Shown: positions 27,510 to 36,880 of the stretch, one piece after another
How the letters are laid out: every line of letters begins with the position of its first letter
How positions within the stretch are numbered: the first letter of the stretch is position 1
Source of the DNA: Candidatus Dadabacteria bacterium
GTDB lineage: Bacteria > Desulfobacterota_D > UBA1144 > Nemesobacterales > Nemesobacteraceae
Length of the DNA stretch: 64,000 nucleotides
Assembly: GCA_951812735.1 (NCBI GenBank)
Contig: OX638332.1
Coordinates: forward strand, 1,124,732-1,188,731
Direction: 5' to 3'
Position numbers and translations under genes: made by a program
The notes under the pieces: generated by a model
Database searches by the model: none
What the model saw: only the letters and a program-made list of their open reading frames with translations
What the model was told of the DNA's origin: nothing

Positions 27510-28748
27510 TTACGACCGGTTCCAGACTGTTCCGAAAGGAACTGCCCACAGCCCATCACCCATGGAACCCGCGAGCTCTCCCGAATAGAGCACGATCCCG
27601 GTAAATTTTCTGTCGCGCGCGATATTTTTCTTAAACCAGCTCAGGTTCCTGAAATCGTTCGTTCCGATGGCCGAGCCTGCCTTGATCTCAATTCCGAGCA
27701 GTGCCCAGTCATCCCTTTCGATCAGGAAGTCGATCTCGCGCTTTTCGCGGTCACGGTAATGGAAGAGGCTGTATTTTCCAGCATTGGCTTCCGCTTGGGC
27801 GGCTATTTCGTTGAACATGAAGGTCTCGATCAGCTTGCCCGAGCGGTCCGCATCCATGCGGACCTGCTGCCTGCCCCAGCCAAGAATCGAAGACATAAGT
27901 CCTGAATCGGTCATAAAAAGCCTGGGGCGCTGCCCAGTCCGTGCGTAATCGGTGCGTTTCCACGCCCTTATGCGTTCGACCACATACAAGGCTTCCAAGG
28001 CGTTTATATATGTCTCGACCGTGGAGCGGGCGATGGAAAGTCCGGAGCCTATGGATGAGATGTCCATGAACTTACCCGACCATGCTGCCAGGGTGTGTAT
28101 CAATTCGCTCATGGCGTCGCGTCGCTGGATACGCCCGAGATCCCTGAGATCGCGCTCCACAAGCGCGTCCACATAGTCCCGATGCCATAGTTTTCGTTCC
28201 GCGTCTCCGAGCAGAATGGCTTCCGGAAAACCACCTCCAAAAGAGATGTCCAGCATGGTATCACGGTCGTAAGTGCGGTCGGGATGCTCGAAATCCTGTC
28301 TGAAAGCCCGGTCAAGGAAATCCGGAGATGCCCCCAAAATCTCTCCATGCGTAAGCGGACGCAGCCGTACTTTTCTTATGCGTCCGGCGAGAGATTCCCG
28401 TACCCCCGGGGAAGACTGTATATCAGCCGAACCCGTCAGCAGGTATTGTCCGGGTCTTGTATCTTCATCCACGCTTATCTTGATTGCGGAAAGCAGATCA
28501 GGAGCACGCTGGACTTCGTCGATGATGAGGGTTTTCCCCGAGTGCCTCACGAAGCCTCGCGGGTCGGTTTCAGCAATCTGCCGTACGGACAGATCATCTA
28601 AAGTACGGTAAGCAATACCCTGTGAAACCAGTTCCTTGGCAAGAGTGGTCTTGCCGCATTGCCGCGCTCCGCAGAGCAACAGCACGCGGCGCGTTTTCAG
28701 GGCTTTTTCCAGAGTGTTCCGCTGCCAGCGGACATAAGAACGTGACAT
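27510..28748 (-). CDS. AAA_14/DUF4143 ATPase
   Basis: A 412-residue protein. The N-terminal P-loop ATPase has Walker A GARQCGKT at residues 27-34, Walker B TLIIDEVQRAP and sensor LTGSADI. The C-terminal DUF4143 domain carries a winged-helix segment and a nuclease-like core with YRDREKREIDFLIERDD and LLGIEIKAG, the D-x-n-E-x-K arrangement of PD-(D/E)xK folds. These proteins are abundant in bacteria and archaea; the function is unknown. It precedes the transfer cluster. Two direct repeats upstream (28782-28817) are the likely operator. A second, distant member is at 61788. Confidence 0.9.
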   Translation of the reverse strand: MSRSYVRWQRNTLEKALKTRRVLLLCGARQCGKTTLAKELVSQGIAYRTLDDLSVRQIAETDPRGFVRHSGKTLIIDEVQRAPDLLSAIKISVDEDTRPGQYLLTGSADIQSSPGVRESLAGRIRKVRLRPLTHGEILGASPDFLDRAFRQDFEHPDRTYDRDTMLDISFGGGFPEAILLGDAERKLWHRDYVDALVERDLRDLGRIQRRDAMSELIHTLAAWSGKFMDISSIGSGLSIARSTVETYINALEALYVVERIRAWKRTDYARTGQRPRLFMTDSGLMSSILGWGRQQVRMDADRSGKLIETFMFNEIAAQAEANAGKYSLFHYRDREKREIDFLIERDDWALLGIEIKAGSAIGTNDFRNLSWFKKNIARDRKFTGIVLYSGELAGSMGDGLWAVPFGTVWNRS

Positions 28749-28781
28749 GATCCAAGACTCGCTGTATTGTTATTTCCGTAT

Positions 28782-28817
28782 CCGCGTTTTTATAGAAACT
28801 ATACCCGCGTTTTTATA
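28782..28817 (-). promoter_or_regulatory. Two direct repeats upstream of the DUF4143 ATPase gene
   Basis: CCGCGTTTTTATA occurs at 28782-28794 and 28805-28817 (minus strand TATAAAAACGCGG), 23 bases apart, about two helix turns, in the 92-base gap before the ATPase start. It is a likely operator or promoter element. Confidence 0.5.
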
Positions 28818-28840
28818 AAAGACAATGCCCCCCGGTTGTA

Positions 28841-31800
28841 TCATTCGGGCCCGTTTTTTCGCTGCTGCGCCCGGCTGCTCTCAATTGCCTTTGCGATTTC
28901 AGACATTCTCCGTTCCCGGGAGATGCTTTCCGATCTGGCGTTCTCAAGCCGCTCCCGCACCCCTTTAGTCGAGCGGCGAAGATGTTCCCTGCCTTCCCGT
29001 ATCTCTGCCCGTCCGGCTCCGAAGTCCTCTGAGGTCTTTGTTTCCCCTGTCTCGATCTTTCCCCGGGACCTCTCCCGCGCCCGGTCTACCTGTTCTCTCA
29101 CCGCGGCGGAATCCTGCTCTATTGAGCTTTGTGTCTGCTCGATTCCCCCGCCGCCTGCCCCCGCGACTGACTTTCTGTATTCCCCGAAGGCCTGCTCTGT
29201 ATCAACCTCGAATCGCTGGACATCCCCGAGGCCGTAGCCGTCTGAGGGTATCGCGGCGACCGATTCCCTGGTCCCGCTCCCCGCACCGACGAGCCCCTCG
29301 AGTCCCGTGACTCTGTGTATCGACCCCGAAACCGCTTCTGCCTCCTCGGTGTCGTATCTTCCGTCGCGAAGGTCCGTAAGTCCGCTGGCCGTGTAGCTGT
29401 CCGAGTAACCCCGCCCTCTCATGTCGGCAAACACCGTCTGGGTGTACTCCCTCTCAAGACCCGCCCCGAACGAACTTTCCCCGGAGAGGACTTCCGAGTA
29501 CGCCTGGGCCTTTTCCCGGTGGGAGGAGTAGTCCCGAAGGGAGCTTCTGGCGGAGCGAAGCTCGGCCGTTGCCTCCTCCGAGCCCCGGGCGGTGAACCGG
29601 AGGCTCTCTTGCGCCTGCTTCGAAGTAAGCGCGCTTTCAAGCTCGGAAAAAGCATTTGTGAAGCTCACTCTGGAGTTAGAACTCGAGGCAAACTCCCGGG
29701 CCTCCTCGTACCTCTCTGCGGCACTTGTGTCTGTCTCCCGAACTCCTCTTGTCTTTATTCCTGCTCCGACTGAGGGCCCCCCAGATCCCCCGCCCGGGAG
29801 GCCAACGGAAGTCCCCGCACGGGCTCCCGCCTCGTAGACCATCGCCGTGTCCCATGACATCTTAAGCGACTCCTGGCGGGAGAGGCCGAACTTCTTCTGG
29901 AGACCCTCGGCCGTCTCGAGCACGGTTGAAAGATCCTTTTTCTCCCCCGTTTCGCTCGAGAGCCCGAGGATCTCGGAGTAGCTTCTCTCGTCCGTTGCCG
30001 CCCTGGAGGCTCCGAAAACGCGCGCGGATGCCGCCGCCGCGGAATCCGTAACCGCCTCCCTGCTCGCCTCCATGTTTCGCGCGGTGTCGGCAAGCTCTTC
30101 CCTTGCCGCGAACCTTACCCCTTCCTGCCCCGTTATGCGCATCCCTCCCACCCTCGAGGCCGCCTGCTCGTAGACGTCGTCGTAGCGGCGGGTGAGATTC
30201 CCCGTCACCGACTCGCGCGCGACATCGGATTTGTTGGCGGTTAGGGTGTCGTAGCGTTCCGTCGCGACCGAAACGTTTCCAAGCGATATGTTTCCCGCGG
30301 CATGCGCCCCCGCCGTCTGGGTCGAGATCGACTGGGTGGGTCCCATGAACTGCTGCACGGCTCCGACCACGGCGTGCTGGCTTGCGGAGACCACGTAGTA
30401 GGCGATCATGGGGACTATGGTGGCGGCAAGTCCCGCGACCGCCATGGCCATGTCGGACTCGTGAACGACTGACCCCCTCGAGATCACGGTGAGGGCGCCG
30501 TCTGTGTAGGGCCCGAGTGCCCTTGCGAGCTTAAGGCTCGAGAACAGGTTCACTATGGCGTATATGGGGTTCCAAAGTTCTGTCCACAGCATGGCGATCA
30601 GGTAGGCGGGAAGTATGCGCGCCGCAAGTGGCGTCATCGCGAGGAAGATCACTGCGGGGAATATGCCGTAGAGCATCCCCTGGAGGAGCCCCCTTATGTA
30701 GGGAAGGGTGTGGCGGGCCATCTCTCCCAGGACTAAAAACGAGTTTTTCTGCCTCGCCCGCGCTTCGGCGATCGAGAGACTGAGAAGCGAGGCCTCGGAG
30801 CCTCCTGCGACCGCGAGCGACTTAATTGAGTGAGAATAGCTGTTTATCATGGCGTTTTGGATGATTATCTTTTTTGCCGACATCGAGATTCCGGCAAGTT
30901 CCCTGTACGATTGCCTAAGGGCTTCGGTGAAACCGGCGGTGTCAACGACATTTGTCTGGCGGTCGACGAAGCCCGATTCCTCGGCAAGCTCCGCCGCCCA
31001 CCCGGGATAGTAGGCGTTTACGCAGGAGTTTATTCCCGGGTGCGCTTCCCCGCAGTAGGCGAGTATGGGTCTCGGGGCCGCGGAACAGTCCCCGGCGCTC
31101 GGAGGGGAGGCGTACGCTCCCGGGGGAAGGGCGACGTTTGTGTGAAGTTCGACGAAACGGTAGTTGGCTGCGCCCATGGAGGAGAAAAGATCGGCAGACT
31201 TCTCAAGGCCGTCCGGGTGTATAAGTCCCGAGGTTATGCCTTTCAGGCCGCACTCTCTCACAAAAGAGCTTATGGTGTTTGCCAGGTGCGGTTCCGCGAC
31301 CGTGAACGCGGTGGAGCGCTTTATGAGTTCAGCGCCGCGGAGCAGGCCGTTTTTCGAGTAGCGAAGCGCGTCGGGGAGGGAAAACGCGGTTTCCATCACC
31401 CGCGTTAGGCCGCTTCCGACCCCTGAGGTCGCCCAGGCGAACACGCCTACCCCTGCCGGCACCGCGGATATCACTCGGGTGTACGACGTCACTCTGTCGT
31501 AAACCGCCACGTCGACCCTTACACCGAAAAGCATCATGTAGATCAGCAAGGAGAGGGCGAACTGGTGGCCCGGCATAATTCTTCCGCCGAAAAGCGAGGA
31601 CAGAACGGCAAGCAGTATGCCCGCGACCAATCCCAGGCGTATCAGGCCCAGAAGCCCCGAGCCCGCCAGAATCGCTATGGAGTTAAGCACCTCGGCTATG
31701 AACTGCCCGTTTCCGTATGTGTCTATCTGGAAAGTTCCCTGGGCCCAGGCCATTTCCGGGAAAGAGGAAATTCCCGCCAAAACGATAATCCCTAGCGGGA

Positions 31801-31843
31801 AAGCGGGTTTGAAAAAGCTGCCGTGTCCGGTTCTCCTGCGCAT
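28841..31843 (-). CDS. traG: TraG, F-type mating-pair stabilisation protein
   Basis: A 1000-residue inner-membrane protein. A signal-like start (to MAWAQG) is followed by the TraG N-terminal domain with several transmembrane segments between about 50 and 490 (IAILAGSGLLGLIRLG; MLYGIFPAVIFLAMTPLA; LWTELWNPIYAIVNLFS is a family hallmark). From about 520 to the end it is a long hydrophilic, Ala/Ser/Glu-rich region with coiled coil, matching the periplasmic part that in F is also released as TraG* and acts in pilus assembly and entry exclusion. It is the last gene of the transfer operon, 7 bases after traH. Confidence 0.92.
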   Translation of the reverse strand: MRRRTGHGSFFKPAFPLGIIVLAGISSFPEMAWAQGTFQIDTYGNGQFIAEVLNSIAILAGSGLLGLIRLGLVAGILLAVLSSLFGGRIMPGHQFALSLLIYMMLFGVRVDVAVYDRVTSYTRVISAVPAGVGVFAWATSGVGSGLTRVMETAFSLPDALRYSKNGLLRGAELIKRSTAFTVAEPHLANTISSFVRECGLKGITSGLIHPDGLEKSADLFSSMGAANYRFVELHTNVALPPGAYASPPSAGDCSAAPRPILAYCGEAHPGINSCVNAYYPGWAAELAEESGFVDRQTNVVDTAGFTEALRQSYRELAGISMSAKKIIIQNAMINSYSHSIKSLAVAGGSEASLLSLSIAEARARQKNSFLVLGEMARHTLPYIRGLLQGMLYGIFPAVIFLAMTPLAARILPAYLIAMLWTELWNPIYAIVNLFSSLKLARALGPYTDGALTVISRGSVVHESDMAMAVAGLAATIVPMIAYYVVSASQHAVVGAVQQFMGPTQSISTQTAGAHAAGNISLGNVSVATERYDTLTANKSDVARESVTGNLTRRYDDVYEQAASRVGGMRITGQEGVRFAAREELADTARNMEASREAVTDSAAAASARVFGASRAATDERSYSEILGLSSETGEKKDLSTVLETAEGLQKKFGLSRQESLKMSWDTAMVYEAGARAGTSVGLPGGGSGGPSVGAGIKTRGVRETDTSAAERYEEAREFASSSNSRVSFTNAFSELESALTSKQAQESLRFTARGSEEATAELRSARSSLRDYSSHREKAQAYSEVLSGESSFGAGLEREYTQTVFADMRGRGYSDSYTASGLTDLRDGRYDTEEAEAVSGSIHRVTGLEGLVGAGSGTRESVAAIPSDGYGLGDVQRFEVDTEQAFGEYRKSVAGAGGGGIEQTQSSIEQDSAAVREQVDRARERSRGKIETGETKTSEDFGAGRAEIREGREHLRRSTKGVRERLENARSESISRERRMSEIAKAIESSRAQQRKNGPE

Positions 31844-31850
31844 GGTTCTC

Positions 31851-33251
31851 TCAGTTCGCCCCCTGAATCACTTCGTCACCCGCCTGGTGGTAGCTTTTTC
31901 TCTCGAAAACGACCGGGGACCGGGAGTCAAGGTGCTCTATTATGGAGAGGGCGTAGACAAGCTCCTCTACCTTGGTGTTTTCCTGTTCCATCATCAGCGA
32001 GATCTCCTCCCGGAGCATCTCCATCCTCTCGGCGATCTTTTTGCGGTCCATGGCCGAGAGGGTCCCCTTTCTCTCTGAACTTCCGATGCCGCTCCAGAGG
32101 TTGCGCATGGCCCGCTCAAGCCACGCCGCCGTTGAGAACACGGCTATCGGCCTTGCAAGGGCGGAGACGTAGGTTTCGCCTATCTCCGGATCGACTGCCC
32201 CGGCCGAGGAAAGAAGCTTCCATGCGGGAAAGGGGAGAGCGTCAAGAAACCTTACGGTATTGTCCTGCGGGCGGCGATTATTCACTATAGCCGCGTGAGC
32301 CTCGAGGAGTTTTTCAGAGATAAGCTCCAGAAACGGTTTGAAATTGGCTCCGACGGGCACCGCCGCGGGCGCCGTGCAGTCGGGGTCCGTCCCGCAGCTG
32401 TATATCGTTGCCGTGCCGCCTCCGCCCGCTAGATACTCGAGGCTTATGGTCGGGGGCTTGTACTCCGCCGCGGTCTGCGTCGTTACGAAGGTTCCCGTAA
32501 CGCTCATTATCTGTTCTTTTTGCTCCTTTGAGAGGGTTTCCGAGGGGATGGCGCGAAGCGCCTCCCACACCGTGTTTCTCATGGGCTTTACAAGTTCCTT
32601 GTCCTGCGCCACGGAGCCTGCGTTTATGTCCGCGACGGTGCTTGTTATTCCGCTTTGGGTGCGGCACTCCGAAAGCCCTTCCGCGGGATCTGTGAAAAGG
32701 GACTGCTTCACTCCTACAAATGCACATCGCCCCGCCTGCTCATCTCTGATTACTCCCCCTTCCCCGAATATTCCCTCGGCCAGGCTCTCTCCCGCCCTGC
32801 AGGTATTGACGCTCAGGGAGTTTGCGGCCCGCGAGGCGGCCTCGAGTTTCTCCATTATGTTTTCGCACGGGGAGCATAGCGTCTTAAGCGCCATCATGAA
32901 CGCGTAGCTCGCGAAGGATGTCCCTATGGTTTTCATCTTGCGTATGAGGTCGTCCGCGCTTATGTAGGAGATCGCCCCCAGGAAAAGATCCACCCCGCCG
33001 CACCCGGAGCGCAGATGGGGCAGGCTCACGGAAAGGGGCTGTATGGTTTCGTTTGGAAGCCTGACGGAGACCGAGCCCCCGGTTATGAACCCCCTTGACT
33101 GCCCTTCGTAGACCCCGGCCGGGGTGGCGGCTCCCGAAAGCCCGAGGCGGTCAAACATGCCGCGAACCTCGCTTCCCAAATCAGCGAGGCAGACCCCGGG
33201 TGTGAGGGTTAAAGCGAAAAGGAGAGCTGCGGCGAGGGAAATTCTTCTCAT
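31851..33251 (-). CDS. traH: TraH, pilus assembly protein
   Basis: A 466-residue periplasmic protein with a 23-residue signal (GVCLADLG). The TraH family core is clear: GGSVSVRLP, CGGVDLFLGAISYISADDLI and ALKTLCSPCENIMEKLE with the conserved CxxC, then a C-terminal coiled coil near residues 395-445. TraH acts with TraF and TraW at the outer face for pilus extension. It overlaps traF by 4 bases. Confidence 0.93.
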   Translation of the reverse strand: MRRISLAAALLFALTLTPGVCLADLGSEVRGMFDRLGLSGAATPAGVYEGQSRGFITGGSVSVRLPNETIQPLSVSLPHLRSGCGGVDLFLGAISYISADDLIRKMKTIGTSFASYAFMMALKTLCSPCENIMEKLEAASRAANSLSVNTCRAGESLAEGIFGEGGVIRDEQAGRCAFVGVKQSLFTDPAEGLSECRTQSGITSTVADINAGSVAQDKELVKPMRNTVWEALRAIPSETLSKEQKEQIMSVTGTFVTTQTAAEYKPPTISLEYLAGGGGTATIYSCGTDPDCTAPAAVPVGANFKPFLELISEKLLEAHAAIVNNRRPQDNTVRFLDALPFPAWKLLSSAGAVDPEIGETYVSALARPIAVFSTAAWLERAMRNLWSGIGSSERKGTLSAMDRKKIAERMEMLREEISLMMEQENTKVEELVYALSIIEHLDSRSPVVFERKSYHQAGDEVIQGAN

Positions 33252-34048
33252 TTTTGTTCTCCGCTCAGCAGGAAAAACTCTTTCTGCGTGTTCCGTCCCG
33301 TCCCGAGCACTTCCTCTCCCACCACGTGGAGCCTCCGCCTTATTTCACCGAGCGTGAGGTAGCCGGTGCCTATCCGGACAATCTTCGAGCGCGAGGGAAC
33401 GAAGAGGAAGATGGCCGGCACTTTCTCAACCCCCAGGCGCGCGGCCTGCGCCGCGCCGTTTACAAAATGCGGGTAGAGAGGGTGAAGTCCCCTTCCGTCA
33501 AGCGACGCCGCCAGGACCCCGATCCCGTGCCTTCTCTCAAGCGTTTTTATTATTTCCGCCTGCCCGCGGCAAAATGGGCAGTCCGAGCGGAAAAAGAAAA
33601 CGAGCTTTGCGACACGGGATATTTTCTCGATCACCCCGTCGCGCGCGCTTTTTCTGAGGCTCCTTGAAATCTCGGCTCCCGCGGCGCTCACCGGATGATC
33701 GACTGTTGCGTCAAGCGCCGGAGTCTCCCAGAGGACCCGCTTCCACACCTGCGCGAAGCGCTCGCTTCGCTCAAGCACCCGCTTCTGATGCTCCATGTAC
33801 GCCCTCACGTTTTCCCTTGTCGGAAACAAAAGCGCCGTCTCAAAAAGCCTCTCTCCCTTTTCTCTTATTTTCTCCACCGTAATCTGTTTTTCGGGGTTCC
33901 CGGGCCGCGGCGCATCCTTGCGCGCGGAAAAAGGCTCGTACCAGAACCACCCCCTCTTCCTCTGGTCAAAATAGGGTTCTCCCAGCGCCGCGGGCAGCGT
34001 GGAGAGAACAAAAAACATGGCGGCAAGCGCCGCAAGGACAGCTCTCAC
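33248..34048 (-). CDS. traF: TraF, thioredoxin-like conjugation protein
   Basis: A 266-residue periplasmic protein with a signal peptide (to ALGEP), the family segment RKRGWFWYEPF and a C-terminal thioredoxin fold from about residue 145. Unlike F TraF, which lacks the redox pair, it has Cys157-Pro-Phe-Cys160 (FRSDCPFCRGQ) with a cis-Pro loop VPAIFLF, so it could act as a disulfide isomerase for the Cys-rich TraN, TraU and TraH. A separate DsbC/TrbB is absent, consistent with that role. It overlaps traH and traN by 4 bases each. Confidence 0.92.
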   Translation of the reverse strand: MRAVLAALAAMFFVLSTLPAALGEPYFDQRKRGWFWYEPFSARKDAPRPGNPEKQITVEKIREKGERLFETALLFPTRENVRAYMEHQKRVLERSERFAQVWKRVLWETPALDATVDHPVSAAGAEISRSLRKSARDGVIEKISRVAKLVFFFRSDCPFCRGQAEIIKTLERRHGIGVLAASLDGRGLHPLYPHFVNGAAQAARLGVEKVPAIFLFVPSRSKIVRIGTGYLTLGEIRRRLHVVGEEVLGTGRNTQKEFFLLSGEQK

Positions 34049-36219
34049 TGCTCCCCCTCCCCGCCGCAGCTAAGCGACTCTGAGTCCTCCGGGCAGAGTT
34101 CACCGATGTCCTGTTCCGTGCCCCGGGTCGAGCCGGCAAGGTCCGGGATATCCGCCGCGTCGAGAAAGTCTGAGTAGACCTCTGAGAAATCCACCGCGTC
34201 AAAGTCTATTTCCTGGAGCTGCTCCGCGGTCATGCCTCCGCAAAAAGGATTCTTGGCCCGACCCCAGCCGCCGTTTCGGGACACGCCCCAGAGCCCTTTT
34301 TCTATCAGCTGTCCTCTCGCCTGTTCGTGGATTACCCTCGCCATCTTGGAATTGAAGCAGCAGTACACCTTCCTTTTCTTAAGGGTGACCCCCAGCACTT
34401 TTTTCTTGTGAATTCCTACGTAATGGCAGGCCCGGGCCCCGTCCCTCCTCGCGCGAAGCTCCTTGGTGCTTCGGGGACACGCGCCTGAGAAAAGCCCTTT
34501 TTTCCTGCAGCAGTTCTGAATGAATCCAGCGAGATTGAGATCGCAGCGGTAGCGCTTCCCCTTGAATATGGTCACTTCTCCGCCCGAAGTGTCTGTGCAG
34601 TCAATCGGTCCTGCAATTGTCCCGGCGGCGCTGTCAACTTCGATGGGTCCGTAGCCCTCAGCGGAACTCTCACCGTCCCTGGTTGTCGCAAGACACCTCT
34701 CCATGTCCGCGAGCATGGCCATTCGGGAAGCTACTCTGGGGAAATCAACGCTTTGCTCCGCAGAAGTGTCGAAACAGTCGTCCCCCGAAGCGCAGCGGAT
34801 TTCGCCACCGCAATTAAACGCGACGCTTTTTCTGCGGCAGAGGCTCACGTTTTTCGGACAGGCGTAGCTGTTTTCGTGGATGAGGCACGCCCCAAGGTTC
34901 GTTCCCGGCGGATCCGGAAGCTCCGGGTGTTCACGAAAGCGCATGACGCAGCGCGCGCCGGTCTGGTAGCAGCCGTCAGCCCGAAGCTCCGCGCAGTCGG
35001 GGCCTTTCACCAGGGGGCCGGCGCAGAGGTAGGTGTGCTCCATGTTTTCACAGACGGTTTCTCCGTCCGGGGTCTGCGTGGTTTTCAGGCAGCGGCTCCC
35101 GGCAGGTTCACAGTTTCTGTTCCCTTCGTAGTCCCCGCAGCGGTTGTCGGTCTTGATATCTGTTGCGTAAGTGGTTTTTGTGGCCGTGTATGAGGCTCTC
35201 CACCCGTTTCCGTCGCCGTCTCCCGCGCGGCATCTCCTCGCCCTGTTCCATCTGGCTCCAACAACCCCCGTTGCCTGCGAACCGGAAGGCGGAGGGAATT
35301 TTGTTCTGATCGCAGAAGCCAGAACGTTTTGAAGGTTCGCATTCTGAGCGGCGCTGTCTCCCAAGGGAAGTCTTCCTGTGCTTGCCGTCGGCCCGAAGGC
35401 CGATACGCATGTCTCATCCGGCGCCGCGGTGAAACTTCCCGAGCCCGAAAGCGTGAAGCACCCCCTCCAGTGGGGTCCGCCCAGAGTGAATCCTCCGAAA
35501 TCTCCCCACACGTCGCCGCTTTTCCTGTCAAGACATCCCGGGCCGTAGAGGCTTGCGTCCTGAGAGCCGTCGCCGTCTGTGTCTATGCTTGCGGAGAACC
35601 CCACCCCGCCGTCGTTTCGGTCTATCTCAAGCGTCATGTACTTCCAGGTCTCGGTGTGCCGGGTTACGGTCACGGTTTTTATTACGTTGCAGGAGGCCCT
35701 GCGAAGAGTCGCTTGGTCGTAGCACTCCTCCCGCTCGTTCCAGGAACTCTCGGCGTACTCGGTGCACACTTCTTCTTTTTCGCACTCAGACAGGGGGCGC
35801 TCGATTGCGTCCTTTGAGTTTCGGATCATGGGGTCAGTTTCGGGGTCAATGGTGAAAACGGGCCTTTGCGCGGAACTTCGTTTCAAAAAGCCGGGAGCGT
35901 CGGAAGTAGGGGGGTCTCCGCCCTGTATTGCGCCTTCCGCCTCGCTCCTCATCCGATCTGGATTTTCCGTCCAATGGGATCCTTTGTGGCGAAGTTCCTG
36001 CTGGCTCTGTGCCCCGTAGCCGGGAAGCACATCGGGCTCGACTTCCGAAGGGCTAAGAGCGCTTGAATGGCCGGAGAGCATCTCTGCCCCATGTTGGCGG
36101 CCTTCTTCGAGCCCAGTCTCGAAATCTTCCCCGGCGCGCACCAAAATAGCTGGCAGGAGCAGAAGGCTAATTGTTATAAAAGCTGTTTTTCTCGAGCCGT
36201 TTGATAAACATCCCGGCAT
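34045..36219 (-). CDS. traN: TraN, mating-pair stabilisation outer-membrane protein
   Basis: A 724-residue exported, Cys-rich protein (about 45 cysteines). It starts at ATG 36219 behind AAGGAGG inside the end of trbC (53-base overlap), with a signal peptide to about residue 29. Family features include the LSECEKEEVCTEY block, the Cys-rich body with repeated CA/CE pairs and the CCRKKGLFSGACPRS-x-KELRARRDGARACHYVGI segment before the end. The central 170-330 region, predicted to contact the recipient, is Gly/Asp-rich. It is responsible for receptor-specific pair stabilisation in F-like systems. Confidence 0.92.
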   Translation of the reverse strand: MPGCLSNGSRKTAFITISLLLLPAILVRAGEDFETGLEEGRQHGAEMLSGHSSALSPSEVEPDVLPGYGAQSQQELRHKGSHWTENPDRMRSEAEGAIQGGDPPTSDAPGFLKRSSAQRPVFTIDPETDPMIRNSKDAIERPLSECEKEEVCTEYAESSWNEREECYDQATLRRASCNVIKTVTVTRHTETWKYMTLEIDRNDGGVGFSASIDTDGDGSQDASLYGPGCLDRKSGDVWGDFGGFTLGGPHWRGCFTLSGSGSFTAAPDETCVSAFGPTASTGRLPLGDSAAQNANLQNVLASAIRTKFPPPSGSQATGVVGARWNRARRCRAGDGDGNGWRASYTATKTTYATDIKTDNRCGDYEGNRNCEPAGSRCLKTTQTPDGETVCENMEHTYLCAGPLVKGPDCAELRADGCYQTGARCVMRFREHPELPDPPGTNLGACLIHENSYACPKNVSLCRRKSVAFNCGGEIRCASGDDCFDTSAEQSVDFPRVASRMAMLADMERCLATTRDGESSAEGYGPIEVDSAAGTIAGPIDCTDTSGGEVTIFKGKRYRCDLNLAGFIQNCCRKKGLFSGACPRSTKELRARRDGARACHYVGIHKKKVLGVTLKKRKVYCCFNSKMARVIHEQARGQLIEKGLWGVSRNGGWGRAKNPFCGGMTAEQLQEIDFDAVDFSEVYSDFLDAADIPDLAGSTRGTEQDIGELCPEDSESLSCGGEGEQ

Positions 36220-36880
36220 TTGCGTCCTCCTTTTCCATGAGCCCGAGGGCGTAGGGAAGCGATACGTCTCCCGAGACCTTTACGTGGCGAAGGCCCTCGC
36301 AGTCAGCTCCCGGAAAGTGGTCATAGACAAGCACGAACTGCGGCACCGCTCCGACCGAGAAGCAGTCGAAAAGAAGTGGATCTATCCACACCTTCGCCTC
36401 GGCTTTCCCGATTATCTCCGATATCCGCGAGGCGGTTTCCCGAAGATCCTCTCCCGAAAGTCCCCGGAGAATCATCACCGCGCCGGAGGTTGCGCTCTCC
36501 TGTGCCGCCTCGCGAAGCGAGGAGCGGGGCATCGAAAATGAAAAAAAGTAAAAAAGTTTAGGCTTTTCTTTTTGCGTGACTGCGTTTTTTTCAGGGAAGA
36601 CCGGCGCGGGCTCGGGTTTAACCGAAAGAAGCTTCATTATTTCTTCGGTTTCCCCTTCCGCGGGGAAATTTCTTTTTATTCCTGAAAGCGTTTTTTCCGC
36701 TCGTGCCGTGTCGGGTTCCTTCAGTTTGCCGAGAAACTTCTTCGTGCGGGAAAGCTCTTCTTCGTCAGGATTGGTCCTTACTCCCCGAAGCAAAGCGGGA
36801 TCTTCCGCTAGCGATACGGCCGCTCCCGAAATGGCCAGTATCGCTGCTATCAGAGCAGGCAGCAGTCTTTTTTTCTCCAT
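36167..36880 (-). CDS. trbC: TrbC, F-type pilin assembly protein
   Basis: A 237-residue protein counted from ATG 36880 (MEKKRLLPAL), with a signal peptide to about residue 25. The TrbC_Ftype domain occupies the C-terminal half: KLFYFFSFSMPRSSLREAA, AVMILRGLSG, KVWIDPLLFDCFSV and VPQFVLVYDH, a thioredoxin-like fold that contacts TraW in pilus assembly. Its start overlaps the traU end by 31 bases and its end overlaps traN by 53 bases. An earlier in-frame start exists, but it would lie deeper in traU. Confidence 0.9.
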   Translation of the reverse strand: MEKKRLLPALIAAILAISGAAVSLAEDPALLRGVRTNPDEEELSRTKKFLGKLKEPDTARAEKTLSGIKRNFPAEGETEEIMKLLSVKPEPAPVFPEKNAVTQKEKPKLFYFFSFSMPRSSLREAAQESATSGAVMILRGLSGEDLRETASRISEIIGKAEAKVWIDPLLFDCFSVGAVPQFVLVYDHFPGADCEGLRHVKVSGDVSLPYALGLMEKEDANAGMFIKRLEKNSFYNN

